Assembly (NCBI RefSeq): GCF_021405525.1
Contig: NZ_JAGQAG010000001.1
Location: 2,480,001 to 2,544,000 of the forward strand
Direction of reading: 5' to 3'
Source: Ruegeria pomeroyi
GTDB lineage: Bacteria; Pseudomonadota; Alphaproteobacteria; Rhodobacterales; Rhodobacteraceae
Length of the DNA stretch: 64,000 nucleotides
Below the pieces are notes generated by a model. The model saw nothing but the letters and a program-made list of their open reading frames with translations, did not search any database and had not been told where the DNA came from. The stretch's first letter is position 1, and each line of letters opens with the position of its first letter. Of the stretch, positions 51,153 to 59,002 are shown piece by piece. The translations under genes were made by a program, and so were the position numbers.

Positions 51153-52139
51153 CTACCGGTCCAGCACGAGGCTTTTGCCCACGAACCGGCTGACGCAGGG
51201 CATGATCTTTTTCCCGCTGGCGTGTTCGTCATCGTCCAGCCAGTGGTCGCGATGCACGAAATCGCCATCGGATGAGACCACATCGGTTTCGCACTGGCCA
51301 CAGGCGCCGCCCCGGCACAGAAAGGGCGCGTCGACGCCGCAGCGTTCCATCGCCTCAAGCAGGCTTTCATGTTCGCCCACCTGAATGGTGATGTCGGATT
51401 TGCACAGGCGCACCTCAAAGGGTTTGCCGGGCTGCGGGGCCAGGAATTCCTCGGAATGCACGTTCTCGTCGGGCCAGCCATGCGCCGCGGCGGTGGCGTG
51501 GACCCAGTCGATCATGCCCTTGGGACCGCAGACATAGACATGGGTGCCCAGCGGCTGACCATCCAGCAGATCCTCAAGCCCGATGGCCTGATCCTGATCG
51601 TCGAAATAGACATGCACCTTGTTGGGATGCTTGTAGGTCAGTTCGTCCACATAGGTGCCCAGCTCCTTGGAGCGGCACGAGTAATGCAGCTCCCAGGCGC
51701 CGCCCATCCGTTCCAGATGCGCGATCATCGCCAGGAACGGCGTGATGCCGATGCCACCGGCCAGGAACACATGCTTGCGCCCGCGCAGATCCAGCGGGAA
51801 CAGGTTCACCGGATAGGTGATGGTCATCGGGTCGCCGACCTTGACCTGATTATGCAGGAAGAGCGAACCGCCCCTGCCCTGATCATCGCGCCGCACCGAG
51901 ATCGCATAGATGCTGCTATCGCCCGGATCGGACATCAGCGAATAGGGATTGAGCCGGGTCCGCGCGCCATCGCGCATCTCGACCACGGTATGGGCACCGG
52001 CGGAAAAGGGCGGAAACGGCTGGCCGTCGCGGCGGGTGAATTCGAACCGGGTGACCAGCGGATTGAGCGGCACAACGGCGCTGACGGTGACCTCGATCTT
52101 TTCGGCGCCTGCCTTGGCTTTCTGGGGGGCTGCACTCAT
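51153..52139 (-). CDS. dmmB: Dimethylamine monooxygenase reductase subunit
   Basis: A 328-residue flavin reductase of the phthalate dioxygenase reductase type. The order is an N-terminal flavin/NADH ferredoxin-reductase module (RLNPYSLMSD, FLAGGIGITPFLAMIAHLERMGG, YVCGPKGMIDWV), then a C-terminal plant-type 2Fe-2S ferredoxin with C275, C280, C283 and C315. It should pass electrons from NAD(P)H to the heme N-demethylase. ATG at 52139 overlaps the preceding stop (ATGA). It is also the nearest reductase to the orphan Rieske oxygenase at 41.5 kb and could in principle serve both. Confidence 0.86.
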   Translation of the reverse strand: MSAAPQKAKAGAEKIEVTVSAVVPLNPLVTRFEFTRRDGQPFPPFSAGAHTVVEMRDGARTRLNPYSLMSDPGDSSIYAISVRRDDQGRGGSLFLHNQVKVGDPMTITYPVNLFPLDLRGRKHVFLAGGIGITPFLAMIAHLERMGGAWELHYSCRSKELGTYVDELTYKHPNKVHVYFDDQDQAIGLEDLLDGQPLGTHVYVCGPKGMIDWVHATAAAHGWPDENVHSEEFLAPQPGKPFEVRLCKSDITIQVGEHESLLEAMERCGVDAPFLCRGGACGQCETDVVSSDGDFVHRDHWLDDDEHASGKKIMPCVSRFVGKSLVLDR

Positions 52140-52744
52140 TTGTAAAGCTCCACGGGTTCGGGGACATTGCCGGGGTCCTCGGCGTCGATGCACACCCCCT
52201 GAAAGGCGGCCAGACGGCGCGAATAGTGATCGCGCACGAACAGGTTCAGCCCGCAATGGGAACAGACGAAGGGATCAGTGGTCACGTCCTCGGTGATGCC
52301 CTTGCAATGCACGCATTGCATCCGCCGCGCGACCGAGCCGCGATGCTCGGTCTGGATCGCACCATGGGGAATGCCCGCCTGCATCGCCTCGTTCTGGGCC
52401 TGTCCCATCAGCCCCTCGGTTCCGGCCAGATAGACCTGAAGCCCCATATGGGCATCCGACAGCACCCGGCGGATCCGCTGGACCGAGGCGGCATAGCTGG
52501 GCCCCACATAGAATTGCGCCGGACCCAGGGCGCGCAGCCGCTCGACATAGGTCTCGCCGGTGTCCTTGGGGATATAGATGATATGCGCATTGGCAAACAG
52601 CGCGGCATCGCTTGCCGCCAGATCCAGCAGCGCCTCGGCGCCCTCGGCATCGGCGATCATCAAATGCGCCTTGCCGGGCCGCGGCTCCAGCGTGCCATAG
52701 ACCGGGCGGCTGGAGATACTTGGTGGAAACTGAAACTTGGACAT
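52136..52744 (-). CDS. dmmA: Dimethylamine monooxygenase small subunit (DmmA-like)
   Basis: A 202-residue protein with an N-terminal Rossmann-like region (LMIADAEGAEALLDLAASDAALFANAHIIYIP) and a C-terminal rubredoxin-like knuckle with two Cys pairs: C144/C147 (MQCVHCKG) and C161/C164 (FVCSHCGLNLF). This matches the family named for DmmA, thought to be a structural or electron-transfer subunit of dimethylamine monooxygenase. ATG at 52744 has AAGGAG 12 bases upstream. It is coupled to dmmB by ATGA. Confidence 0.8.
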   Translation of the reverse strand: MSKFQFPPSISSRPVYGTLEPRPGKAHLMIADAEGAEALLDLAASDAALFANAHIIYIPKDTGETYVERLRALGPAQFYVGPSYAASVQRIRRVLSDAHMGLQVYLAGTEGLMGQAQNEAMQAGIPHGAIQTEHRGSVARRMQCVHCKGITEDVTTDPFVCSHCGLNLFVRDHYSRRLAAFQGVCIDAEDPGNVPEPVELYK

Positions 52745-52821
52745 CCCGTCGCTGACTCCTTGTTGGTCCGATCGCAAGAAGAACAGGCGCCCCGCCTCCG
52801 GGGGCGCCTGCCCGGTGATCC

Positions 52822-53967
52822 TCAGCCCTTGGCGGCGCGGATGGACTTGTCCTTGTCGTAGAAGGGCATCTCTTCGGCCACGCAGGCGATTTCGGTGCCA
52901 TCCTCGTTGCGCACCGTCATCTTGGTCCCCGGCACCGCACAGTCAACCGGCATCCGGGCGATGCCCACGTTATGGCCGTTCAGGTCCGAATTCATGCCAA
53001 AGGTGACGACGCCCACGACCTCGCCATCCTTGAGCAGCGGTGCCCCCATGTCGGCGGGCGTGGTGCCCTCGAGCTTGACGCCATAGATCTTGAACCGCTC
53101 CTTGCCCTTGCGGGCATAATGGTTCTCGGCGCCCCGGAACCCGATTTTGCCGGGCGAGACGGTGAATTCCAGCCCCAGTTCCCACAGCGAGTCGCCGCAA
53201 TTCTCGTCGGCAAAGGGATAGGTCTCGGAATTGTCGCCGGGATAGAACAGAAGATAGCTTTCGGTGCGCAGCAGATCGAGGGTCGAGAACTGCACCGGGC
53301 GGATGCCCATGTCCTTGCCGTCCTCGAGGATCGCATCCCAGAGTTCAATGGCGTGCCGGCCTTCGCAAAAGATCTCGTACCCCCGCTCACCGGTATAGCC
53401 GGTGCGCGAGATCATCACCGGTTTGCCAAAGAGCTTGGTCTGGATGATGCCGAAATAGGCCAGATCGCGGATGCCGGGCACATGTTTGGCCAGGAAATCC
53501 ACCGCGACCGGACCCTGGAGCGACATGTCGTGCAGGTCGTCGTCGAAGATCATCGAGACATTCTTGCCATAGGCGGCCATCGCCAGGCTTTCATGGCCGG
53601 TGCCGGTGCCATGCACCAGCATCCAGTTGTTCACCGACAGCCGGTAGATCACGCAATCGTCGATGAACAGGCCGCGATCGTCCAGCATGCAGGCATAGAC
53701 CGCCCGGCCCGGCATCAGCTTGTCCACGTTGCGGGTGGTGGCGCGGTCGATCACGGCGGCAGCATGCGGGCCGCTCAGGTGGATCTTTTTCAGGCCCGAC
53801 ACGTCCATCAGACCGGCCTTGGTGCGGACCGCCTCGTAATCGGCCTTGGCCCGTTCGTCGGTATGGTCATAGAACCATGCGGTTCCCATACCGTTCCAAT
53901 CCTCCAACTCGCCGCCGATTTCGGCATGCCGCTGCGCAAGCGCAGAGGTTCTGTAGATGATCGCCAT
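52822..53967 (-). CDS. dmmD: GcvT-type aminomethyltransferase of the dmm operon (DmmD)
   Basis: A 381-residue stand-alone GcvT-like folate-dependent protein. Features are AGLMDVSGLKKIHLSGPHAAAVIDRATTRNV near the N-terminus, GYTGERGYEIFCEG in the middle, and a C-terminal beta-barrel (GAPLLKDGEVVGVVTFGMNSDLNGHNVGIARM). In the dmmDABC cluster of Ruegeria it is thought to capture the formaldehyde released from dimethylamine onto tetrahydrofolate. ATG at 53967 gives the normal MAIIYRT start; the frame upstream is not protein-like. It is first in the operon, 77 bp before dmmA, and divergent from amt. Confidence 0.84.
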   Translation of the reverse strand: MAIIYRTSALAQRHAEIGGELEDWNGMGTAWFYDHTDERAKADYEAVRTKAGLMDVSGLKKIHLSGPHAAAVIDRATTRNVDKLMPGRAVYACMLDDRGLFIDDCVIYRLSVNNWMLVHGTGTGHESLAMAAYGKNVSMIFDDDLHDMSLQGPVAVDFLAKHVPGIRDLAYFGIIQTKLFGKPVMISRTGYTGERGYEIFCEGRHAIELWDAILEDGKDMGIRPVQFSTLDLLRTESYLLFYPGDNSETYPFADENCGDSLWELGLEFTVSPGKIGFRGAENHYARKGKERFKIYGVKLEGTTPADMGAPLLKDGEVVGVVTFGMNSDLNGHNVGIARMPVDCAVPGTKMTVRNEDGTEIACVAEEMPFYDKDKSIRAAKG

Positions 53968-54211
53968 CCCTGTGACTCCCTGATCTGTTCGGTTTGCATC
54001 ATTCAGACCCATGTCCGGACAAAAATCAACACAAACGTAAAAAAAATTTCCTACCGGGAATATTTGCCCGATCTCTGAGCAAGTGCACTTTCTGCACCTG
54101 CATAAAATTTTATCGTCAGTTAAATTTGTTGACACAAAGCTTAATCAAGAGCTTCCCTTTTAGGAAAAAAACTTTCGCAGCAGTCAGAGTTATCCAACCG
54201 GGGAGACAGAA
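53968..54211. promoter_or_regulatory. Divergent promoter region of dmmD and amt
   Basis: This 244-bp AT-rich gap must hold both promoters. A perfect dyad, GTGCA-CTTTC-TGCAC, lies at 54083-54097 and could be an operator. A consensus-like -35 hexamer TTGACA (54129-54134) points toward amt, but no good -10 follows at 16-18 bp. The dyad resembles half-sites of the nitrogen regulator NtrC, though the arms are in the opposite orientation to the classical site, so no regulator is assigned. Confidence 0.4.
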
Positions 54212-55585
54212 ATGGATGGAAATCTTAACGCACTGACGACGGTATTTACCGAGTTCTACTACTGGGTAACGGTCGTGTTCATGTTCCTGATTCACGTCGG
54301 GTTCTGCATGTACGAGGTCGGCGCCAGCCGCCGACGCAACCATATGCACACGTTAATGAAAAACGTGATGGTGATCCCGCTGGTCACCGTCACCTTCTTC
54401 TTCTTCGGATGGTGGATCTATTGGGCCTTCCCGATGTTCCCCTTCTTTGGCGGGCTGGACACCGATGCGGGCGCAGCCAACCTGCCCTGGGCCGAGACCA
54501 TGGGGCCGAACGCCGCCGACCGAATCACCGGCGTGTTCTGGGCGGCCTTCCTGCTGTTCTCGTGGACGGCAGCCTCGATCGTCTCGGGCGCGGTGATCGA
54601 GCGCATCCGGTCCTCGGCACTTTGGGTGCATGCGGTGCTGATCGGTTCGGTCTGGTGGATCATCGACGCGGCCTGGGGCTGGCACTATGGCGGCTGGATG
54701 GTCCAGTATCTGGGCTATCACGACGCCTATGCCTCGGGCGTGATTCACGCCATTGCCGGTGGCTATGCGCTGGGGGTGATCATGGTCCTGGGGCCGCGGA
54801 TCGGCAAATTCGCCCAAGATGGCACGCCGCGGGACATCCCGCCGCATAACCCCTGGATGCTGACCATCGGGATCTTCCTGATCTATACCGGCTTCTGGGG
54901 CTTCTATGCCGCGTGCAACGTGCCCGCGATCTCGCCCGAGGCGATCGGCGGCCAGATCACCGGCACCACCTGGACGGCAACCAACATCTATCTGGCACCG
55001 ACCTCGTTGTCGGGTATCACCTTCAACTTCCTGATGTCGCTCTCGGGCGGTCTGATGGCGGCCTATGTGGTGTCCAAGGGCGATGCATTCTGGACCTTCT
55101 CGGGCGGTCTGGCCGGGGTGATCACCGCCTCTGCCGGCAATGACCTCTACCACCCGATCCAGGCCATGATCATCGCCGCCATCGGCGTGGTGATCGTCTA
55201 TCGCCTGCATTACTGGGTCGAGCGCCGGTTCAAGCTGGACGACGCAGTGGGCGCGGTGGCCGTACACGGCTATGCAGGGTTCATCGGCCTTGTCATCGCG
55301 GGCTTTGTCCTGTGGGGGGCGCCGTCCTCGCCTTATGAGGGCTATGCCACCATCAACCCGGTCGGCCAGTTCATCGGCGCACTGATCATGTTCTTTGGCC
55401 TCGGTTTCCTGCCCGCCTTTGTGGTGGCCAAGATGCAGGCCGCCGCCGGCGTGCTGCGTATCCCCGAGGAAGTGGAACTGGAGGGCCTCGATTACGCCGA
55501 ACACCACGCCTACGAGGACGCCAAGGAAGCCATCATCGAAGCCGACAAGGCCTATCTGGCCTCCAAAGTGTCGCCTGCGGAATAA
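54212..55585 (+). CDS. amt: Ammonium/methylammonium transporter (Amt family)
   Basis: A 457-residue channel of the Amt/Mep/Rh family with about eleven transmembrane helices. The pore-lining twin histidines correspond to H179 (DAYASGVIHAIAGG) and H352 (VAVHGYAGF), and the recruiting Asp is D171. The usual DFAGGTVVH signature reads DAYASGVIH here, so it belongs to a divergent branch. The C-terminal tail (EEVELEGLDYAEHHAYEDA) is acidic and longer than usual. Position between dmm and mgs suggests uptake or recapture of ammonium or methylamine. GGGGAGA precedes the ATG. A small membrane-protein gene follows after 12 bp. No glnK is adjacent. Confidence 0.9.
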   Translation: MDGNLNALTTVFTEFYYWVTVVFMFLIHVGFCMYEVGASRRRNHMHTLMKNVMVIPLVTVTFFFFGWWIYWAFPMFPFFGGLDTDAGAANLPWAETMGPNAADRITGVFWAAFLLFSWTAASIVSGAVIERIRSSALWVHAVLIGSVWWIIDAAWGWHYGGWMVQYLGYHDAYASGVIHAIAGGYALGVIMVLGPRIGKFAQDGTPRDIPPHNPWMLTIGIFLIYTGFWGFYAACNVPAISPEAIGGQITGTTWTATNIYLAPTSLSGITFNFLMSLSGGLMAAYVVSKGDAFWTFSGGLAGVITASAGNDLYHPIQAMIIAAIGVVIVYRLHYWVERRFKLDDAVGAVAVHGYAGFIGLVIAGFVLWGAPSSPYEGYATINPVGQFIGALIMFFGLGFLPAFVVAKMQAAAGVLRIPEEVELEGLDYAEHHAYEDAKEAIIEADKAYLASKVSPAE

Positions 55586-55597
55586 GGAGAACAGGAT

Positions 55598-55816
55598 ATG
55601 TCGACAATCGGATATGAAAGCTGGGCCGTCGATCTGGCCAATGTGGGCGCCATCTATCCCTTTCAGGGCTGGGAGGTCGCGATGACCGTGATCGGGGTGC
55701 TGTTCTGGATCGGCTGGCACCGCATCCAGTTCGTGCGCGAGAACGCGCATCTGGAAAACGCTAAGAAACGGGCGCTGGACCATGAGCGCATCCAGAAAAG
55801 CGTCGAACGCTACTAG
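55598..55816 (+). CDS. Small single-span membrane protein downstream of amt
   Basis: A 72-residue protein with one transmembrane segment (EVAMTVIGVLFWIGWHRIQFV, about residues 25-45) and a charged C-terminal helix (NAHLENAKKRALDHERIQKSVERY) expected in the cytoplasm. AAGGAG lies 11 bases before the ATG, and the gene is 12 bp after amt, so it is surely co-transcribed. I know no characterised homologue; a partner or regulator of the divergent Amt is the simplest idea. Confidence 0.75.
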   Translation: MSTIGYESWAVDLANVGAIYPFQGWEVAMTVIGVLFWIGWHRIQFVRENAHLENAKKRALDHERIQKSVERY

Positions 55817-55825
55817 AGCGATCCC

Positions 55826-55853
55826 GGCAAGGCGTGCTCACGCGCGCCTTGCC
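55826..55853. other. Stem-loop after the amt operon
   Basis: GGCAAGGCG (55826-55834) pairs with CGCCTTGCC (55845-55853) 9 bp after the small membrane protein's stop. There is no T run, so it could be a weak terminator or an mRNA end-stabilising structure. Confidence 0.5.
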
Positions 55854-55858
55854 TATCA

Positions 55859-55908
55859 GTGAAATTTGTTTCACAGCAGTTGCAGCTTCGAAATTCCGGT
55901 GCTAGCCT
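55859..55908 (+). promoter_or_regulatory. Candidate mgs promoter with palindromic operator
   Basis: GTGAAA-TTTG-TTTCAC (55859-55874) is a perfect dyad. It is followed directly by a sigma-70-like promoter: TTGCAG (55880-55885), 17-bp spacer, TAGCCT (55903-55908), about 55 bp before the mgsA start. A regulator bound to the dyad would sit at the upstream edge of the -35 box, compatible with activation. Which of the local regulators binds is unknown. Confidence 0.5.
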
Positions 55909-55962
55909 GCTGAAAGAGCCTGGGAAAGACAGGCAGAATCACAATCGTGGAGCGTCGCCGAA

Positions 55963-56892
55963 ATGTGCGGAATTGTTGGACTGTTCCTGAAGGACAAATC
56001 GCTAGAACCTCAGCTGGGCGCCCTGCTCACTGACATGTTGATCACCATGACCGACCGGGGCCCTGACAGCGCCGGAATCGCGATTTACGGCGATCCCTCG
56101 CCCACCACCTCGAAGGTGACGGTGCAATCGGAAAACCCCGACCGGGACTTTGCCGATCTGGCCGAGAAGGTGCAGCCGCTGGTCGGTGGCCCGGTCTCGC
56201 TCAGCCGCCGCGACACGCACGCGGTGCTGCATGTGCCCCATGGCACCGCCGAGGCGCTGCGCCGCCAGCTCAAGGATGTGGCATCCGACGTGCGTGTCAT
56301 GTCCTTTGGCGACTCGCTGGAGATTTACAAAGAGGTCGGCCTGCCCCGCGATGTGGCTGCACGATTCGACATCGCCTCGATGACCGGCACCCATGGCATC
56401 GGCCATACCCGCATGGCCACGGAATCGGCGGTCACCACGCTTGGCGCGCACCCGTTCAATACCGGCTCGGACCAGTGCCTGGTGCATAACGGCTCGCTCT
56501 CCAACCACAATTCGCTGCGCCGCAAGCTGCGCCGCGAGGGTATCCACATCGAGACCCTGAACGACACCGAAGTCGCCGCCGCCTATCTGACCTGGAAGAT
56601 GCAGACCGGCGCCACCCTGGGCGAGGCCCTGGAAAAGTCGCTGGAGGATCTGGACGGCTTCTTCAACTTCGTCGTGGGCACCCGCGACGGGTTCGGCGTG
56701 GTCCGCGACCCGATCGCCTGCAAACCGGCGGTGATGGCCGAGACCGATCAATATGTGGCCTTTGGCTCGGAATACCGCGCGCTGGTCAACCTGCCCGGCA
56801 TCGAACAGGCCCGCGTGTGGGAACCCGAACCCGCCACCGTCTATTTCTGGACCCATGGCGACACCGCAACCCCAACCGGAAAGGCCGCGTAA
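55963..56892 (+). CDS. mgsA: N-methylglutamate synthase subunit A (class II glutamine amidotransferase)
   Basis: A 309-residue class II amidotransferase. After Met removal the N-terminal Cys2 (MCGIVGLFLKD) is the nucleophile; TDRGPDSAGIAIYG, HTRMATESAVTTLGAHPF and HNGSLSNHNSLRRKLRREG are the other family motifs. It corresponds to the amidotransferase part of glutamate synthase split into a separate subunit. In N-methylglutamate synthase, MgsABC transfers the methylamino group from gamma-glutamylmethylamide or methylamine to 2-oxoglutarate. Its stop overlaps the mgsB start by one base (TAATG). Confidence 0.9.
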   Translation: MCGIVGLFLKDKSLEPQLGALLTDMLITMTDRGPDSAGIAIYGDPSPTTSKVTVQSENPDRDFADLAEKVQPLVGGPVSLSRRDTHAVLHVPHGTAEALRRQLKDVASDVRVMSFGDSLEIYKEVGLPRDVAARFDIASMTGTHGIGHTRMATESAVTTLGAHPFNTGSDQCLVHNGSLSNHNSLRRKLRREGIHIETLNDTEVAAAYLTWKMQTGATLGEALEKSLEDLDGFFNFVVGTRDGFGVVRDPIACKPAVMAETDQYVAFGSEYRALVNLPGIEQARVWEPEPATVYFWTHGDTATPTGKAA

Positions 56893-57569
56893 TGCAGACT
56901 TACGACCTGGCAGCCGACGGCCTGCGCGGCCTGAACGCAACGCTGCAAGCCCAGTCGGACGAGACCAACCAGACCGAATGGACCATCGTGAACCCGCGCG
57001 GCAGCCATGCCATCGCCGTGGGGCTGGACGCGCCCATCGAGGTCAAGGTGATGGGCTCGACCGGATATTACTGCGCGGGCATGAACAAACAGGCCACCGT
57101 GCATGTGCATGGCTCGGCCGGGCCCGGCGTGGCCGAGAACATGATGTCGGGCACCGTGGTGATCGACGGCGATGCCAGCCAGTATGCCGGGGCCACCGGT
57201 CATGGCGGCACGCTGGTGATCAAGGGCAATGCCAGTTCGCGCTGCGGCATCTCGATGAAGGGCATCGACATCGTGGTGCATGGCAATGTCGGGCACATGT
57301 CCGCCTTCATGGCGCAGTCGGGCAACCTGGTCGTCTGCGGCGATGCGGGCGACGCGCTGGGCGACTCGATCTACGAGGCACGTCTGTTCGTGCGCGGCTC
57401 GGTCAAGTCGCTGGGCGCCGATTGCATCGAAAAAGAGATGCGCCCCGAACATATCGAGCTGCTGCGCGACCTGCTGGCGCGTGGCGGCTGCGATGCCAAA
57501 CCCGAAGAGTTCAAGCGCTACGGCTCTGCGCGCCAGCTCTATAATTTCAAAGTCGACAACGCGTATTGA
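56892..57569 (+). CDS. mgsB: N-methylglutamate synthase subunit B (GXGXG beta-helix)
   Basis: A 225-residue protein equivalent to the C-terminal GltB beta-helix domain. Repeated Gly motifs (MGSTGYYCAGMN, VHGSAGPGVAENMMSGTVVIDGDASQYAGATGHGG, GNVGHMSAFMAQSGNLVVCGDAGDALG) give the GXGXG-type right-handed helix. It joins the amidotransferase and FMN subunits. The correct start is the ATG at 56892 overlapping the mgsA stop; the longer reading from 56817 would lie inside mgsA. Confidence 0.9.
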   Translation: MQTYDLAADGLRGLNATLQAQSDETNQTEWTIVNPRGSHAIAVGLDAPIEVKVMGSTGYYCAGMNKQATVHVHGSAGPGVAENMMSGTVVIDGDASQYAGATGHGGTLVIKGNASSRCGISMKGIDIVVHGNVGHMSAFMAQSGNLVVCGDAGDALGDSIYEARLFVRGSVKSLGADCIEKEMRPEHIELLRDLLARGGCDAKPEEFKRYGSARQLYNFKVDNAY

Positions 57570-57576
57570 GGGAGTC

Positions 57577-58929
57577 ATGACCGTGAAAGACAACAAGGAA
57601 AACGCTCCCCCGCGGACAGTGCCGATCCAGTCGGCAACCTTTTCCAACCCGATCAACGCCGAGATCCGCCGCGCGGCGGCCACCGGCATCTATGATATCC
57701 GCGGTGGCGGGGCGAAACGCCGGGTGCCGCATTTCGACGATCTGCTGTTCCTCGGCGCCTCGATCAGCCGCTATCCGCTCGAAGGCTATCGCGAGCGCTG
57801 CGACACCAAGGTGACGCTGGGGACGCGCTTTGCCAAGAAACCGATCGAGCTGGATATCCCGATCACCATCGCGGGCATGTCCTTTGGCGCGCTGTCCGGC
57901 CCCGCCAAGGAGGCGCTGGGGCGTGGCGCGTCCGAAGCCGGGACCTCGACCACCACCGGTGACGGCGGCATGACCCCCGAGGAGCGCGGCCATTCCACCA
58001 AGCTGGTCTATCAGTACCTGCCCTCGCGCTATGGCATGAACCCCGACGACCTGCGCAAGGCCGACGCCATCGAGGTCGTGGTCGGCCAGGGCGCCAAGCC
58101 CGGCGGCGGCGGCATGCTGCTGGGCCAGAAGATCAGCGACCGCGTCGCCGAGATGCGCAACCTGCCCAAGGGGATCGACCAGCGCTCGGCCTGCCGCCAC
58201 CCCGACTGGACCGGCCCCGACGATCTGGAGATCAAGATCCTCGAACTGCGCGAAATCACCGCCTGGGAAAAGCCGATCTATGTCAAGGTCGGCGGCACCC
58301 GCCCCTATTACGACACCGCGCTGGCGGTAAAGGCCGGGGCCGATGTGGTGGTGCTGGACGGCATGCAGGGCGGCACCGCCGCCACCCAGGACGTGTTCAT
58401 CGAACATGTGGGCCTGCCGACGCTGGCCTGTATCCGCCCCGCCGTGCAGGCGCTTCAGGATCTGGGCGTGCATCGCGAGGTGCAGCTGATCGTCTCGGGC
58501 GGCATCCGCACCGGCGCCGATGTGGCCAAGGCGATGGCGCTGGGGGCCGACGCGGTCGCCATCGGCACCGCCGCGCTGATCGCGCTGGGCGACAACGACC
58601 CGAAATGGGAGGCCGAGTATCAGAAGCTGGGCACCACCACCGGTGCCTATGACGACTGGCACGAGGGGCTGGACCCCGCCGGGATCACCACCCAGGATCC
58701 GGTGCTTCAGGCCCGGCTCGACCCGGTGGATGCCGGGCGGCGCCTGCGCAACTATCTCAACGTCATGACGCTCGAGGCGCAGACCATCGCGCGGGCCTGC
58801 GGCCATAACAACCTGCACAATCTCGAACCCGAGGATCTGTGCGCGCTGACCATGGAGGCGGCCGCCATGGCCCGCGTCCCCCTTGCCGGCACCGAATGGT
58901 GGCCCGGCAAGACCGGCGCAGGGTTCTGA
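57577..58929 (+). CDS. mgsC: N-methylglutamate synthase subunit C (glutamate synthase-like FMN subunit)
   Basis: A 450-residue FMN-binding synthase domain. FMN and 2-oxoglutarate site motifs are visible: ITIAGMSFGALSGPAKEALGRGA, GDGGM, VGQGAKPGGGGMLLGQKI, VLDGMQGGTAATQ and IVSGGIRTGADVAKAMALGADAVAIGTAAL. The Cys cluster of assimilatory glutamate synthase is reduced. It forms N-methylglutamate with MgsA and MgsB. ATG at 57577, 7 bp after mgsB, has GAGGGAG upstream. A hairpin lies between it and gmaS. Confidence 0.9.
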   Translation: MTVKDNKENAPPRTVPIQSATFSNPINAEIRRAAATGIYDIRGGGAKRRVPHFDDLLFLGASISRYPLEGYRERCDTKVTLGTRFAKKPIELDIPITIAGMSFGALSGPAKEALGRGASEAGTSTTTGDGGMTPEERGHSTKLVYQYLPSRYGMNPDDLRKADAIEVVVGQGAKPGGGGMLLGQKISDRVAEMRNLPKGIDQRSACRHPDWTGPDDLEIKILELREITAWEKPIYVKVGGTRPYYDTALAVKAGADVVVLDGMQGGTAATQDVFIEHVGLPTLACIRPAVQALQDLGVHREVQLIVSGGIRTGADVAKAMALGADAVAIGTAALIALGDNDPKWEAEYQKLGTTTGAYDDWHEGLDPAGITTQDPVLQARLDPVDAGRRLRNYLNVMTLEAQTIARACGHNNLHNLEPEDLCALTMEAAAMARVPLAGTEWWPGKTGAGF

Positions 58930-58940
58930 GTGTGAAACCG

Positions 58941-58966
58941 GGGCGCGGGACCATCCCGCGCCCTTT
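58941..58966 (+). terminator. Intercistronic hairpin between mgsC and gmaS
   Basis: GGGCGCGGGA and TCCCGCGCCC form a perfect 10-bp stem with loop CCA, followed by TTT. The T run is short, so partial termination or mRNA stabilisation is likely, allowing different levels of Mgs and GmaS. Confidence 0.55.
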
Positions 58967-59002
58967 CCAATTCAAAAACAGACGACAACAGGGACGACAA
59001 GA

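Noticed and set aside
54083-54097. NtrC binding site upstream of amt
   Set aside because: The GTGCA/TGCAC arms face the wrong way for the classical GCAC...GTGC site, and no sigma-54 promoter (GG and GC 10 bases apart at a fitting place) was found, so only a generic dyad is reported.
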